This document shows, piece by piece, positions 29,565 to 42,323 of a stretch of DNA of 64,000 nt. The translations under genes were made by a program, and so were the position numbers. The notes beneath the pieces are model-generated. The model ran no database searches and had not been told where the DNA came from. It saw only the letters and a list, made by a program, of their open reading frames with translations. Within the stretch, counting starts at the first letter, position 1. Every line of letters starts with the position of its first letter. Source of the DNA: Bradyrhizobiaceae bacterium (GTDB lineage Bacteria > Pseudomonadota > Alphaproteobacteria > Rhizobiales > Xanthobacteraceae); NCBI GenBank assembly GCA_020544565.1, contig CP078014.1, forward strand, positions 2,110,016 through 2,174,015. The letters run 5' to 3'.

Positions 29565-29691
29565 GTCCAAACAAGAATCTGGAGCCCGTTCCGTCTTGAT
29601 CGGAACGGAAATGGCTCTAGGGACTTTCACCGCCCCGGAATCTGGTCTAAAGACAGCCCGCACGCGAGGGAAACCTCCGCCGAGGCTTGAG

Positions 29692-29720
29692 GGACGCGCG
29701 GACGCGCGCCCTTTTTTTAT
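29692..29720 (+). terminator. Orphan rho-independent terminator
   Basis: GGG-A-CGCGC pairs with GCGCG-CCC (one bulged A) and is followed by seven T. No protein gene lies upstream on this strand within 550 bases, so it may end a small RNA or the methyltransferase transcript. Confidence 0.65.
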
Positions 29721-29749
29721 GTCCAGTTTCGACCCGACCGCGACCTGCT

Positions 29750-29786
29750 CCCTCTCCCCGGCGGGGAGAGGGCTGGGGTGAGGGGG
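29750..29786. repeat. Family F palindromic repeat, left copy flanking the DUF559 gene
   Basis: CCCTCTCCCC and GGGGAGAGGG form a hairpin, followed by the tail CTGGGGTGAGGGGG. It abuts the stop codon of the DUF559 gene. The copy at 30128-30163 is the same sequence in inverted orientation apart from the loop and one or two tail positions. Confidence 0.85.
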
Positions 29787-29787
29787 C

Positions 29788-30123
29788 TCATCGGGAGATG
29801 TTCAGCTCTTGAATAACGGCTTGAAGAACACCGTCGATATTGCCCAGAACGTCATGATTCCAGAATCGGATGACGTGATATCCGGATTCTTCGATTTTCG
29901 CGGTGCGCCTGGCATCGCGGTCGCCTCGTTCGGCATGCTGTCCGCCGTCGATCTCAATCACCAGTTTCAGGTCCGGAGTGATGAAGTCCACGATGTAGCC
30001 GAAAAGTGGTTGCTGCCGCTTGAACTTGACGCCGGTCAACCGGCGGTTGCGGAGTCTGCCCCACATCAGTTTTTCCGCGTCGGTCATCCTTTGACGCAAA
30101 GCACGCGCCCGTCCGTCCGCCAT
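29788..30123 (-). CDS. DUF559 (VSR/restriction-fold) endonuclease-like protein
   Basis: A 111-residue protein of the DUF559 family, a PD-(D/E)XK nuclease fold related to very-short-patch repair enzymes. Visible core: RQRMTDAEKLMWGRLRNRRL, KFKRQQPLFGYIVDFITPDL, KLVIEIDGGQHAERGDRDARR (D...EID catalytic pattern), and GYHVIRFWNHDV. It fills the space between two inverted family F repeats with almost no extra sequence (4 bases upstream, 1 downstream). Target and function are unknown. The arrangement suggests a gene that moves with, or acts on, the repeat. Confidence 0.9.
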   Translation of the reverse strand: MADGRARALRQRMTDAEKLMWGRLRNRRLTGVKFKRQQPLFGYIVDFITPDLKLVIEIDGGQHAERGDRDARRTAKIEESGYHVIRFWNHDVLGNIDGVLQAVIQELNISR

Positions 30124-30127
30124 CGAT

Positions 30128-30163
30128 CCCCCTCACCCTGCCCTCTCCCCCATGGGGAGAGGG
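30128..30163. repeat. Family F palindromic repeat, right copy flanking the DUF559 gene
   Basis: Inverted copy of 29750-29786: CCCCCTCACCCTG followed by the hairpin CCCTCTCCCC/GGGGAGAGGG. It lies 4 bases before the DUF559 start codon and about 60 bases upstream of carB. Confidence 0.85.
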
Positions 30164-30225
30164 TTTCAACGCGGCACCCCGTCTTTGCTGTCGCAAACTT
30201 CAGTTCGATCCACTATTGAGCGCCA

Positions 30226-33690
<3,465 letters not shown>

Positions 33691-33877
33691 ATCGCCGAGC
33701 CGGCCTCACATCTGGCGCTGTAAACCGGCCCAGTAAAAATGGCAGTTGCGGCGGGAACCCTCCCTCCGCAACGATGTTCTCTTTCGTTGCCCTGCGGCCG
33801 TGCGCGGCCCGCCCGGCACAATCACATGTTCCATGCAGGCGGCGAGCCGCCGCACGGACTTGAAGGACGAAGACGAA

Positions 33878-34354
33878 ATGGTTGAGAAGGTTCCCATGAC
33901 CCAGGGCGGCTACGACGCGCTGGAGGTTGAGTTGAAGCAGCGCCAGTCGGTCGAGCGCCCGCGCATCGTCGAGGCGATTGCCGAGGCCCGTTCCCATGGC
34001 GACCTGTCGGAAAACGCCGAATATCATGCCGCGAAGGAAGCGCAGTCGCACAACGAAGGCCGCATCGCCGAGATCGAGGACAAGCTGGCGCGCGCCGACA
34101 TCATCGACGTGTCGAAGCTCTCCGGCGACACCATCAAGTTCGGCGCGACCGTGACGCTGATCGACGAGGACACCGAGAAGAAGGCCGTCTGGCAGATCGT
34201 CGGCGAAACCGAAGCCGACGCCAAGAACGGCCGCATCTCCATCACCTCGCCGCTGGCGCGGGCGCTGATCGGCAAGACCAAGGGCACCACCGTCGAGGTG
34301 ATGGCGCCAGGCGGCGCGAAAGCCTACGAGATCGCCAAGGTCGACTGGAAGTAA
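33878..34354 (+). CDS. greA: Transcription elongation factor GreA
   Basis: A 158-residue GreA. The N-terminal coiled coil includes the acidic tip in [21 protein letters not shown], where Asp and Glu coordinate Mg in the RNA polymerase channel and stimulate cleavage of backtracked RNA. The C-terminal FKBP-like domain has [14 protein letters not shown] and [21 protein letters not shown] 33878 follows AGGACGAAGACGAA; a frame open to 33746 adds an unrelated extension. It lies 187 bases after carB on the same strand. Confidence 0.97.
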   Translation: MVEKVPMTQGGYDALEVELKQRQSVERPRIVEAIAEARSHGDLSENAEYHAAKEAQSHNEGRIAEIEDKLARADIIDVSKLSGDTIKFGATVTLIDEDTEKKAVWQIVGETEADAKNGRISITSPLARALIGKTKGTTVEVMAPGGAKAYEIAKVDWK

Positions 34355-34494
34355 CGCACCGGCCGATGACGGTATCCGGGCGCGCGTAGCTGGGCGGACG
34401 ATAGCTGGGTATGCGTTATCCAGACATGATGGCCGGGCTGTCCCGGCCATTTGCCTTTGAGACTGCAAATTTGCTGGAGGACTGCTTGAAAGGC

Positions 34495-34560
34495 AGTCTG
34501 GGTCCCCGCCGGAGCCTGTCATCGGGCCGGCGAAGCCGGACCCGTTGGCGGGGACGACCC
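34495..34560. repeat. Family C repeat (copy 1)
   Basis: AGTCTGGGTCCCCGCCGGAG leads to CCGGACCCGTTGGCGGGGACGACC through CATCGGGCCGGCGAAGCC. It matches the cores at 51529-51593 and 52646-52710 almost exactly, so three copies occur in the window. Confidence 0.88.
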
Positions 34561-34610
34561 GAGAGATATCTCGTAACGGTACAGTGATATTCGCGAGATC
34601 GCACACCATC

Positions 34611-34636
34611 GTCGTCCCCGCGCAGGCGGGGACCCA
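34611..34636. repeat. Left inverted repeat of the GIY-YIG cassette
   Basis: The stretch opens with GTCGTCCCCGCGCAGG and ends in GGGGACCCA. It reads as the inverted form of 34949-34976. A gene-free match lies at 51433-51456. Confidence 0.8.
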
Positions 34637-34660
34637 GTCCTGATTGAACGGGGAGCTTAC

Positions 34661-34942
34661 ATGTTCCACGTTTATATTCTCGCCAGTCAACGGAACGGAA
34701 CGCTCTACATCGGCGTCACGAATAACGTCACGGCACGGCTGGAATTGCATCGAAGCGGCCATGGCTCCGAATTCGTCAAGCGGTATGGCGTTCATCGTCT
34801 GGTTTACGTCGAAACCTATTCAAGAGCAGAGGACGCGATCCAGCGCGAAAAGCAGATGAAGACGTGGAATCGCGCGTGGAAGATAAGGCTGATCGAGCAG
34901 GACAATCCGGAATGGAAAGACCTGTCTGACATGCTAAATTAG
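34661..34942 (+). CDS. GIY-YIG family endonuclease (UPF0213 type)
   Basis: A 93-residue single-domain GIY-YIG nuclease. The motif pair is HVYILASQRNGTLYIGVTNN, with catalytic Tyr residues and Arg in NVTARLELH, plus Glu in YVETYSRAEDAIQREKQMK and the late NPEWKDLSD. Such small proteins resemble SLX1/UvrC nuclease domains. GGGGAG lies about 6 nt before ATG 34661. It is enclosed by inverted GC-rich repeats 24 nt upstream and 6 nt downstream. Function is unknown; homing-like movement with the repeat is a hypothesis. Confidence 0.92.
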   Translation: MFHVYILASQRNGTLYIGVTNNVTARLELHRSGHGSEFVKRYGVHRLVYVETYSRAEDAIQREKQMKTWNRAWKIRLIEQDNPEWKDLSDMLN

Positions 34943-34948
34943 AGAAAA

Positions 34949-34976
34949 TGGGTCCCCCGCCTCCGCGGGAACGACC
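34949..34976. repeat. Right inverted repeat of the GIY-YIG cassette
   Basis: The stretch opens with TGGGTCCCCCGCC and ends in GCGGGAACGACC. It is the reverse complement of the left copy (34611-34636) at about nine positions in ten. It starts 6 bases after the nuclease stop codon. Confidence 0.78.
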
Positions 34977-34988
34977 ATGGTTTGCGAC

Positions 34989-35273
34989 ATGAAGTGCTCT
35001 TGCCCAGTCCTGCTATTGCTCGCACTTCTGTTCGCAACGGCCGGCGCCTTCGCCGCCGAGATCGACACTCCGCCGTCATCCGGACTGAAAGAACCGCTCG
35101 TCCATCACGACCAGCCGGGTTGCGCCCGCTGGAGCGACGACTGCGTCATCTGCGCGCGCGATCCGGCCGGCGGCCCGCCGCTCTGTTCCAATATCGGCGT
35201 CGCCTGTCAGCCGCAGGCCATCCGCTGCCTCGCACCGCTCCTGCCGGACCCGGCGCCGGCGCCGGCGAAATGA
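34989..35273 (+). CDS. Small Cys-rich exported protein
   Basis: A 94-residue protein with a clear signal peptide (KCSCPVLLLLALLFATAGAFA). The mature part has six cysteines (GCARW, DDCVICA, PLCSN, VACQP, IRCLAP), suggesting disulfides or metal binding in the periplasm, and ends in a Pro/Ala-rich tail. I do not recognise the family. ATG 34989 is chosen over the ATG at 34977 because it gives a more compact signal peptide; the ribosome site is weak for both. Confidence 0.6.
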   Translation: MKCSCPVLLLLALLFATAGAFAAEIDTPPSSGLKEPLVHHDQPGCARWSDDCVICARDPAGGPPLCSNIGVACQPQAIRCLAPLLPDPAPAPAK

Positions 35274-35397
35274 CGCACGTTGCCGCCGGCCGCTCCCGCC
35301 GTGCTGACGAAATCGTCATTGGGTTCGCCGCCGCCCGCGCTTCCGCCGGCATCATCTTCGCGATAACACTCCGGCCATCACATCCAGGGGACTCTTG

Positions 35398-35799
35398 ATG
35401 GCAATCCAGACGACGTTGAATTCCTGCTCACCGTACATCCGCAGCGTGTTGCGGATCATGGCGGGGCTGCTGTTCCTGCAACACGGCACCGCGAAATATC
35501 TCGGTCTGCCGGCGATGCAGCAGTTCGCCAATGTGTCACCGACCTCGCTGAGCGGCATCGCCGGCCTGTTCGAGCTGATCGGCGGCGCCCTCTTGGTGAT
35601 CGGCCTGTTCACCCGGCCGGTGGCGTTCCTGTGCTCGGGCCTGATGGCCGTGGCCTACTTCATGGTGCACGCGCCGAAAAGCTTCTACCCGATCGTCAAC
35701 GGCGGCGAACTCGCGGTGCTGTACTGCTTCGTCTTCCTGTTTTTCACCTTCGCCGGCCCCGGCCCGCTCAGCGTCGATGGCGCGCGCGGCAAGGCGTAA
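35398..35799 (+). CDS. DoxX-family membrane protein
   Basis: A 133-residue four-helix membrane protein of the DoxX family: IRSVLRIMAGLLFLQHGTAK, SLSGIAGLFELIGGALLVIGLFTRP-type second and third helices (FELIGGALLVIGL core), and NGGELAVLYCFVFLFFTFAGPGP at the end. Family members are linked to thiosulfate oxidation in archaea or to membrane redox complexes in bacteria, but most, including this one, have no proven role. ATG 35398 follows AGGGGA. It is convergent with the TauE/SafE gene, 3 bases apart. Confidence 0.9.
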   Translation: MAIQTTLNSCSPYIRSVLRIMAGLLFLQHGTAKYLGLPAMQQFANVSPTSLSGIAGLFELIGGALLVIGLFTRPVAFLCSGLMAVAYFMVHAPKSFYPIVNGGELAVLYCFVFLFFTFAGPGPLSVDGARGKA

Positions 35800-35802
35800 C
35801 AG

Positions 35803-36558
35803 CTATTTCAGGAAGAACACCACGGTCAGAACCGCGCCGATGGCCACCACCACGGCGCGGATGATCTTTTCCGGCACGATGCGGGCGATGGCGACGCCGT
35901 AATATCCGCCGAACACCGACGCCACCACGGTCACCAGCGCGTGCGGCCAGTGCACGAGGCCGCCGGCGATCAGGAGCGCGGCCGAGACGATCTGGATCAG
36001 GAAGGAAACGAAGATCTTGGTCGCATTGGCCTTGTGGTAGTCGCCGCTGGCGACGATCGACAGCGCCGCCAGCATGATGATGCCCATGCCGGCGCCGAAG
36101 AATCCGCCATAGATCGACACGATGGTCATCACCCCATAGGCGATGCCCTTCCCCACCCCCTGCCGGCCCATCGACCAGCGCGCCACGAAGGTCCGGATCT
36201 GGGCGCTGAACGCGAACAGCAGCGTCGCCACCAGCAGCAGCCACGGCACCGTCGGGCGAAAGCGCGCGTCCCCCATCCAGATCAGCAGCAGGGCGCCGAC
36301 GCCGCCGCCGATCAGTCCGAGGATCGCGAACGGAATCATCTCGCGAAAATAGGTGCGGACCTCGCTGCGATAGGCGGCGACGCTGGCGAGGTTGGCGGGC
36401 GTCAGCGCCACCGCGCTGGTCGCATTGGCGTCGAGCGTCGGCAGGCCGGTGAACACCAGCGCCGCGAATGTCATGAACGTGCCACCGCCAGCAATGGCGT
36501 TGATCGCGCCCGCGGCGAAGCCGGCGGCCGCCAGCACGGCGATCTGCAACAGAGTCAC
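35803..36558 (-). CDS. TauE/SafE-family sulfite/sulfonate exporter
   Basis: A 251-residue inner-membrane protein with seven to eight helices. The twofold pattern AAGFAAGAINAIAGGGTFMTF and IYGGFFGAGMGIIMLAAL is the TauE/SafE signature. The family exports sulfite, sulfoacetate or other organic anions. GTG 36558 begins the first helix directly; an upstream extension to 36666 has no support. It lies about 6 kb from the sox island, so a role in disposing of sulfite is possible but unproven. Confidence 0.9.
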   Translation of the reverse strand: MTLLQIAVLAAAGFAAGAINAIAGGGTFMTFAALVFTGLPTLDANATSAVALTPANLASVAAYRSEVRTYFREMIPFAILGLIGGGVGALLLIWMGDARFRPTVPWLLLVATLLFAFSAQIRTFVARWSMGRQGVGKGIAYGVMTIVSIYGGFFGAGMGIIMLAALSIVASGDYHKANATKIFVSFLIQIVSAALLIAGGLVHWPHALVTVVASVFGGYYGVAIARIVPEKIIRAVVVAIGAVLTVVFFLK

Positions 36559-36726
36559 GACGATCCCTTCACGCAAGAGGGCGCAAGGGAAGCGCCCGGC
36601 GCGATGCTTGTAACGGGTTGCGACGATGAGGAAAATGCCCCTGCGCCGGAGAGGCGGCATGCACAAATGGCAGGAGCGCCACCGCCTTCCGCCGCAACCG
36701 TTCGCCAGCGCCGCCGGCGCCGGGCT

Positions 36727-37209
36727 TCACCCCTGCGGGACTTTCAATTCCAGCGGCACGTCGGGAGCGTTCTTGGAATCGTGCAGCACCAGCGAGGTGC
36801 GGACGTTGCGCACATGCGGCGCCGCCGTCAGGCGCGAAACGAAGGTCTGGAACGTCGCCATGTCGGGCGCAACGCATTTGAGGATGAAATCCACATCGCC
36901 TGAGAGCATCCAGCAGCCCCGCACCAGAGGCTCGCCGCGGACGAAATCCTCGAACGCCCGCAGGTCGGCGTCGGCCTGGCTCGACAGGTGGACCGACGCG
37001 AACACCGTGACGTCGAACCCCAGCAAGGACGGATCCAGCAGCCCGCGATAGCCCCGGATATAGCCGTCCTCCTCCAGCGACCGGACCCGGCGCAGGCAGG
37101 GCGGCGGCGAAATCCCCACCCGCTTGGCCAGTTCCACATTGGTGATTCGACCATCCGCCTGAATTTCGCTGAGAATTTTCAGGTCGATGTCATCGAGGCT
37201 TTTCGACAC
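36727..37209 (-). CDS. Lrp/AsnC-family regulator divergent from trxB
   Basis: A 160-residue Lrp-type regulator: helix-turn-helix in DLKILSEIQADGRITNVELAKRVG (IQADGRITNVELAKRVG core) and PPPCLRRVRSLEEDGYI, then the RAM ligand domain with CWMLSGDVDFILKCVAPD. GTG 37209 has GGGAGCG about 9 nt upstream. It is divergent from trxB-lsrB. In Sinorhizobium an lrp gene adjoins trxB and lsrB, and the same set here supports orthology. Feedback by amino acids is a family trait, not shown here. Confidence 0.9.
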   Translation of the reverse strand: MSKSLDDIDLKILSEIQADGRITNVELAKRVGISPPPCLRRVRSLEEDGYIRGYRGLLDPSLLGFDVTVFASVHLSSQADADLRAFEDFVRGEPLVRGCWMLSGDVDFILKCVAPDMATFQTFVSRLTAAPHVRNVRTSLVLHDSKNAPDVPLELKVPQG

Positions 37210-37472
37210 GCGGATTCCGCTCCCTGAACAATGGCTTGCAACCGTTTTGGCCTGTTCTAGCCATGGCCGCCGGTTTGCGCAATTTTATTTCGTAACCGGT
37301 GCCATTCCAGGAGCTGGGGAAAATTTCGAGATAGGGGTTGCATATCTTGCATAGCTCGCAGGAAAGCCTAAATTCGAAACCGGGTGTTTCGACGCTTCAG
37401 CGATGATTTTGCGGACATTTCCCGCCTTCGCGCTGTTTCACTTCTCTCATCAATGGAACCCAAGGCTCGGTC

Positions 37473-38438
<966 letters not shown>

Positions 38439-38440
38439 CC

Positions 38441-39364
38441 ATGCCTCGAACACGCGACGGATTAAGCGATATGGATTGGGACAAGCTGAAGGTGTTTCAC
38501 GCCGCCGCAGAAGCCGGCAGCTTCACGCATGCCGGCGAGCAGCTCGGGCTGTCGCAATCGGCGGTGTCGCGCCAGGTCAGTGCGCTGGAGCAGGAACTGT
38601 CGGTGTCGCTGTTCCACCGCCACGCCCGTGGCCTGATCCTGACCGAACAGGGCGACCTGCTGTTCCGCACCGCCCATGACGTGTTCATGCAGTTGCAGGC
38701 GGCACGCGCCAAGCTGACCGACAGCCGCGAGCGGCCGAGCGGCGACCTCAAGGTCACCACCACCCCCGGCGTCGGCATCAACTGGCTCATTCCCCGGCTC
38801 GGCGAGTTCACCTCGCTGTATCCCGAGATCCGCATTTCGCTGATGGTGACCGACGAGGAACTCGACCTCTCGATGCGCGAGGCCGATGTCGCGATCCGCA
38901 CCCGTAAGCCGACCCAGCCGGACCTGATCCAGCGCAAGCTGTTCTCGATGGGCTTTCACGCCTATTGCTCGCCCGAATACATCAAGCGCCACGGCACCCC
39001 GCGCACGCTGGAGGAACTGGACGGGCACCGGATCATCATCCTCAGCGACATCAACGTGCCGCAGCACCTGCAGAACCGCAGCTGGCTGATCGAGGCCGGG
39101 CGCAACGGCTCCGGCCCGCGCGAGGCCGCGTTCAAGGTCAACAACGTCCTCGGCCTGGTGCGCGCCTGCCAGCAGGGCCTCGGGATCGCGGCGCTGCCCG
39201 ACTATCTGGTCGAGGACAACAACCGCCTGGTCCAGCTTTTCAGCGAGACCGACCTCATTCAGCTCGACACCTATTTCGTCTATCCGGAGGAACTGAAGTC
39301 GGTGGCGCGCGTGCAGGTTTTCCGCGACTTCATCGTCAGCAAGGCGCAGCGCTGGCCGGGGTAA
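38441..39364 (+). CDS. lsrB: LysR-type regulator, LsrB/VtlR-like
   Basis: A 307-residue LysR regulator: winged helix in DWDKLKVFHAAAEAGSFTHAG and LGLSQSAVSRQVSALEQEL, followed by a periplasmic-binding-protein-like effector domain. The genomic setting (directly after trxB, with a divergent lrp) matches LsrB of rhizobia and VtlR of Brucella. Cys176 and Cys243 correspond in spacing to two redox cysteines that I recall for LsrB; the third is absent. ATG 38441 has GGAG upstream; ATG 38471 is an alternative start. A redox-stress role is inferred. Confidence 0.85.
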   Translation: MPRTRDGLSDMDWDKLKVFHAAAEAGSFTHAGEQLGLSQSAVSRQVSALEQELSVSLFHRHARGLILTEQGDLLFRTAHDVFMQLQAARAKLTDSRERPSGDLKVTTTPGVGINWLIPRLGEFTSLYPEIRISLMVTDEELDLSMREADVAIRTRKPTQPDLIQRKLFSMGFHAYCSPEYIKRHGTPRTLEELDGHRIIILSDINVPQHLQNRSWLIEAGRNGSGPREAAFKVNNVLGLVRACQQGLGIAALPDYLVEDNNRLVQLFSETDLIQLDTYFVYPEELKSVARVQVFRDFIVSKAQRWPG

Positions 39365-39683
39365 CCCCGTTCCCGGTCCGATCCGATTCAATTTGAACGA
39401 ATCGGATCGGCCATGCCCCCGTTCAAACAGACGTTTGACCCCGCATCCTGAGCATGACTGACATGCCAGTATCGGAGTTGCCCGCATGGGATCGTGCGGA
39501 CCATACTTCGGTCATGTCGGGACTTCGGGACGCGCATCGTCCCCCTCCTCCAAGCGCTCCGGAGCCCCGATTATCCCTCTTGGAAGGTGATTGTGTCGGC
39601 CTCACGTGGCCAAAGACTAAACAAGCCGGGCGTCATGCCCGGCTTTTTTTTGTGCGTTTTTTGTGCGTCTTGGCCCGACGGCG
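39365..39683. other. Gap with two hairpins and no supported gene
   Basis: A 12-bp hairpin follows lsrB (39378-39389 with 39399-39410) and is likely its transcript end. The remainder has a small GGCC-TCACGT-GGCC element (about 39600) and the orphan terminator at 39623-39651. An open frame from 39454 runs into the ATPase 3' end and is not convincing. Confidence 0.5.
39623..39651 (+). terminator. Strong rho-independent terminator
   Basis: AAGCCGGGC (39623-39631) pairs with GCCCGGCTT (39637-39645) around GTCAT and runs into eight T. It could end lsrB read-through or a small RNA from the preceding 200 bases; no protein gene lies immediately before it. Confidence 0.85.
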
Positions 39684-42275
39684 TCAGGTCAGACGGGTGC
39701 GCGCCAGCCGCAGGGCATTGCCGATCACGCTGACCGACGACAGCGCCATGGCGGCGGCCCCGATCATCGGCGACAGCAGGATACCGAACACCGGATAGAG
39801 CGCGCCCGCGGCGATCGGAACGCCGGCGGCGTTGTAGAGAAACGCGAACAGCAGGTTCTGCCGGATGTTGCGCATGGTCGCCTGCGACAGCCGCCGCGCC
39901 TCGACGAGCCCCATCAGGTCGCCTCGCAGCAAAGTGACGCCGGCGCTCTCGATGGCGACATCGGTGCCGCCACCCATGGCGATGCCGACGTCGGCGGCGG
40001 CGAGCGCAGGGGCATCGTTGATGCCGTCGCCGACCATCGCCACGATCCGCCCCTCGCCGCGCAGCCGCGTCACCACATCGCTCTTGCGCTCCGGCAGCAC
40101 GTCGGCCTCGACCTCGGCGATGGTGAGCACCTTGGCCACCGCCTGCGCGGTGGTGACGTTGTCGCCGGTCAGCATCACGACGCGCAGGCCGCCGGCGCGC
40201 AACTGCTTCAGCGCCTCCGGCGCGCTCGGCTTGATCGGGTCGGCGACGGCGATGACGCCGGCGGCAACGCCGTCGATGGCGACATAGATCGCGGTCGCCC
40301 CGCTCTCGCGCTGGCGAAGCGCCTCGACTTCCAACGCCTGCGTGCCGATGGCCGACTGCTGCATGATGGCGGCGTTGCCGAGCACGACGCTGCGGCCGTC
40401 GACCGTTCCGGTCGCGCCCTTGCCGGCGGGAGAGGCGAAATCGCGCACCTCGCCCAGCGCGACGCCCTCGTCCTTCGCCGCGTTGAGGATCGCGAACGCC
40501 AGCGGATGCTCGCTGCCGCGCTCGACGCTCGCGGCCAGCCGCAGCACCTCGTCGCGATTGAAGCCGTCCGCGGCGGTGACCGCGACCACCTTGGGCTTGC
40601 CTTCGGTCAGCGTGCCGGTCTTGTCGATCACCAGCGTGTCGACCTTCTCCATCCGCTCCAGCGCCTCGGCGTCGCGGATCAGGATGCCGGAGCGCGCGCC
40701 GCGACCGACGCCGACCATGATCGACATCGGGGTCGCAAGGCCGAGTGCGCAGGGACAGGCGATGATCAGCACCGTGACGGCGGCGACCAGCGCATAGGCG
40801 AGGCGCGGCTCGGGGCCAAAGATAGCCCACGCCGCGAACGCCACCAGCGCCGCCGCGACCACCGCCGGCACGAACCAGCCCGCGACCTGATCGGCCAGCC
40901 GCTGCACCGGCGCGCGCGAGCGCTGCGCCCGCGACACCAGATCGACGATGCGCGCCAGCATGGTGTCGCGGCCGATCTTCTCGGCGCGGATGACGAGGCC
41001 GCCGCTCTGATTGACGGTGCCGCCGATCACCGAAGCGCCCACCTTCTTCGCCACCGGCATCGACTCGCCGGTGACGAGGGATTCGTCCACCAGCGACGAA
41101 CCTTCGGTGACGACGCCGTCGATCGGAATCTTCTCGCCGGGCCGCACCCGCAGCAGATTGCCCACCGCGATCAGATCGATGGCGATGTCCTCGTCGCCGG
41201 CGTCGGTGATCCGCCGCGCGGTGGTCGGCGCGAGGCCGAGCAGCGCGCGGATCGCGCCCGAGGTCTGGGCGCGGGCGCGCAGTTCGAGCACCTGCCCGAG
41301 CAGCACCAGCACGGTGATGACCGCCGCCGCCTCGAAATACACCGCGACCGCGCCGTGATGATCGCGGAACGCCTCCGGAAACACGCCCGGCGCGAGCGTC
41401 GCGACCACGCTGTAGAGATAGGCCACCCCGGTGCCCATGCCGATCAGCGTGAACATGTTGAGATTGCGCGTCACCACCGAGCGCCAGCCGCGCTGGAAGA
41501 ACGGCCAGCCCGCCCACAGCACCACCGGCGTCGCCAGCGCGAACGACAGCCAGTTCGACTGCTGCTGCGGCAACAGATGCACGCCGGCGAGATGCGCCAG
41601 CATCTCGATCACGAACACCGGCAGCGTCAGGGCCAGCGCGATCCAGAACCGCCGCGTCATGTCGATCAGTTCGGGATCGGGCTTGTCGTCGAGCGTGACC
41701 AGTTCCGGCTCCAGCGCCATGCCGCAGATCGGGCACGTCCCCGGCCCCACCTGCCGCACTTCCGGATCCATCGGACAGATGTAGATGGTGCCCTCGGGCA
41801 GTTTTTCCGCAGGCGCGGACGATTTCGGCGCGAGGAATTTCTCGGGCTCGGCCTGGAAACGCGTATGGCATCGCGCCGAGCAGAAAAAATAGTCCTGCCC
41901 CTTGTAGGCGAAGCGGTGCTTGGCGGTGGCGATGGTCACGGTCATGCCACAGACCGGATCGGTCGCCTGCTTCGCCTTCGCCAGATATTTCTCCGGATCG
42001 GCCTCGAACTTGGTGCGGCAGCCGGCGCAGCAGAAGAAGTAGTCCTCGCCCTTGTAGGCAAAGCGGTGCTTGGCGGTGGCGATGGTCACCTTCATGCCAC
42101 AGACCGGATCAGTCGCCTTGTCCGCGTCGGCCTGCGGGGCCACGCTTTGCTCCGCCCCGCCCTGACAACAACCGTGACCGTGCGCGTGATCATGATCATG
42201 CGCGTGGCCGTGTCCGCCGTGACTATGGCCATGGCCGCCGCAACACCCCGACCCGCTTCTTGCGTCCGCCGCCAT
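39684..42275 (-). CDS. Copper/silver-translocating P1B-type ATPase with two YHS domains
   Basis: An 863-residue metal pump. Order: His/Cys-rich N terminus (about residues 10-37), two YHS domains (DPVCGMKV at 57-64 and DPVCGMTV at 107-114, each followed by a CxxxC pair), a heavy-metal-binding module with [15 protein letters not shown] and [10 protein letters not shown] (about 165-190), then the ATPase core with CPCALG in the membrane ion path, DKTGTLTEG phosphorylation site and [10 protein letters not shown]. The CPC motif indicates Cu(I)/Ag(I) export. It lacks the classical ferredoxin-like CXXC domains. It is divergent from csoR with a shared operator, so copper-induced. Confidence 0.94.
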   Translation of the reverse strand: MAADARSGSGCCGGHGHSHGGHGHAHDHDHAHGHGCCQGGAEQSVAPQADADKATDPVCGMKVTIATAKHRFAYKGEDYFFCCAGCRTKFEADPEKYLAKAKQATDPVCGMTVTIATAKHRFAYKGQDYFFCSARCHTRFQAEPEKFLAPKSSAPAEKLPEGTIYICPMDPEVRQVGPGTCPICGMALEPELVTLDDKPDPELIDMTRRFWIALALTLPVFVIEMLAHLAGVHLLPQQQSNWLSFALATPVVLWAGWPFFQRGWRSVVTRNLNMFTLIGMGTGVAYLYSVVATLAPGVFPEAFRDHHGAVAVYFEAAAVITVLVLLGQVLELRARAQTSGAIRALLGLAPTTARRITDAGDEDIAIDLIAVGNLLRVRPGEKIPIDGVVTEGSSLVDESLVTGESMPVAKKVGASVIGGTVNQSGGLVIRAEKIGRDTMLARIVDLVSRAQRSRAPVQRLADQVAGWFVPAVVAAALVAFAAWAIFGPEPRLAYALVAAVTVLIIACPCALGLATPMSIMVGVGRGARSGILIRDAEALERMEKVDTLVIDKTGTLTEGKPKVVAVTAADGFNRDEVLRLAASVERGSEHPLAFAILNAAKDEGVALGEVRDFASPAGKGATGTVDGRSVVLGNAAIMQQSAIGTQALEVEALRQRESGATAIYVAIDGVAAGVIAVADPIKPSAPEALKQLRAGGLRVVMLTGDNVTTAQAVAKVLTIAEVEADVLPERKSDVVTRLRGEGRIVAMVGDGINDAPALAAADVGIAMGGGTDVAIESAGVTLLRGDLMGLVEARRLSQATMRNIRQNLLFAFLYNAAGVPIAAGALYPVFGILLSPMIGAAAMALSSVSVIGNALRLARTRLT

Positions 42276-42287
42276 GATCGACTCTCC

Positions 42288-42317
42288 TTGACCTATATAC
42301 CTTATAGGGGTATATAG
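42288..42317. promoter_or_regulatory. CsoR operator overlapping divergent promoters
   Basis: The palindrome CTATATACC-N7-GGTATATAG (42293-42317) overlaps TTGACC (42288-42293) and TATATA (42311-42316), 17 bases apart, reading toward csoR. On the minus strand a TTGATT/TATATA pair, 18 bases apart, reads toward the ATPase. The csoR -10 ends 8 bases before its ATG, so that message is probably leaderless. Confidence 0.75.
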
Positions 42318-42323
42318 TACGGC

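Larger units (their letters stand above)
29139..29787. other. Intergenic region with tRNA-like sequence, palindromes and an orphan terminator
   Basis: No protein gene is supported in these 650 bases. They hold the tRNA-like sequence (29205-29278), a 44-base palindromic repeat (29521-29564), a short hairpin (29587-29607), an orphan terminator (29692-29720) and the left family F repeat (29750-29786). Confidence 0.7.
34355..34660. other. Repeat-bearing gap between greA and the GIY-YIG gene
   Basis: About 300 bases without a gene. It contains part of a family D-like motif (34424-34453), a full family C repeat (34495-34560) and the left inverted repeat of the GIY-YIG cassette (34611-34636). Confidence 0.65.

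Noticed and set aside
39454..39798. A 114-codon frame before and into the copper ATPase 3' end
   Set aside because: It runs through a strong terminator and antisense to the ATPase. No ribosome site.
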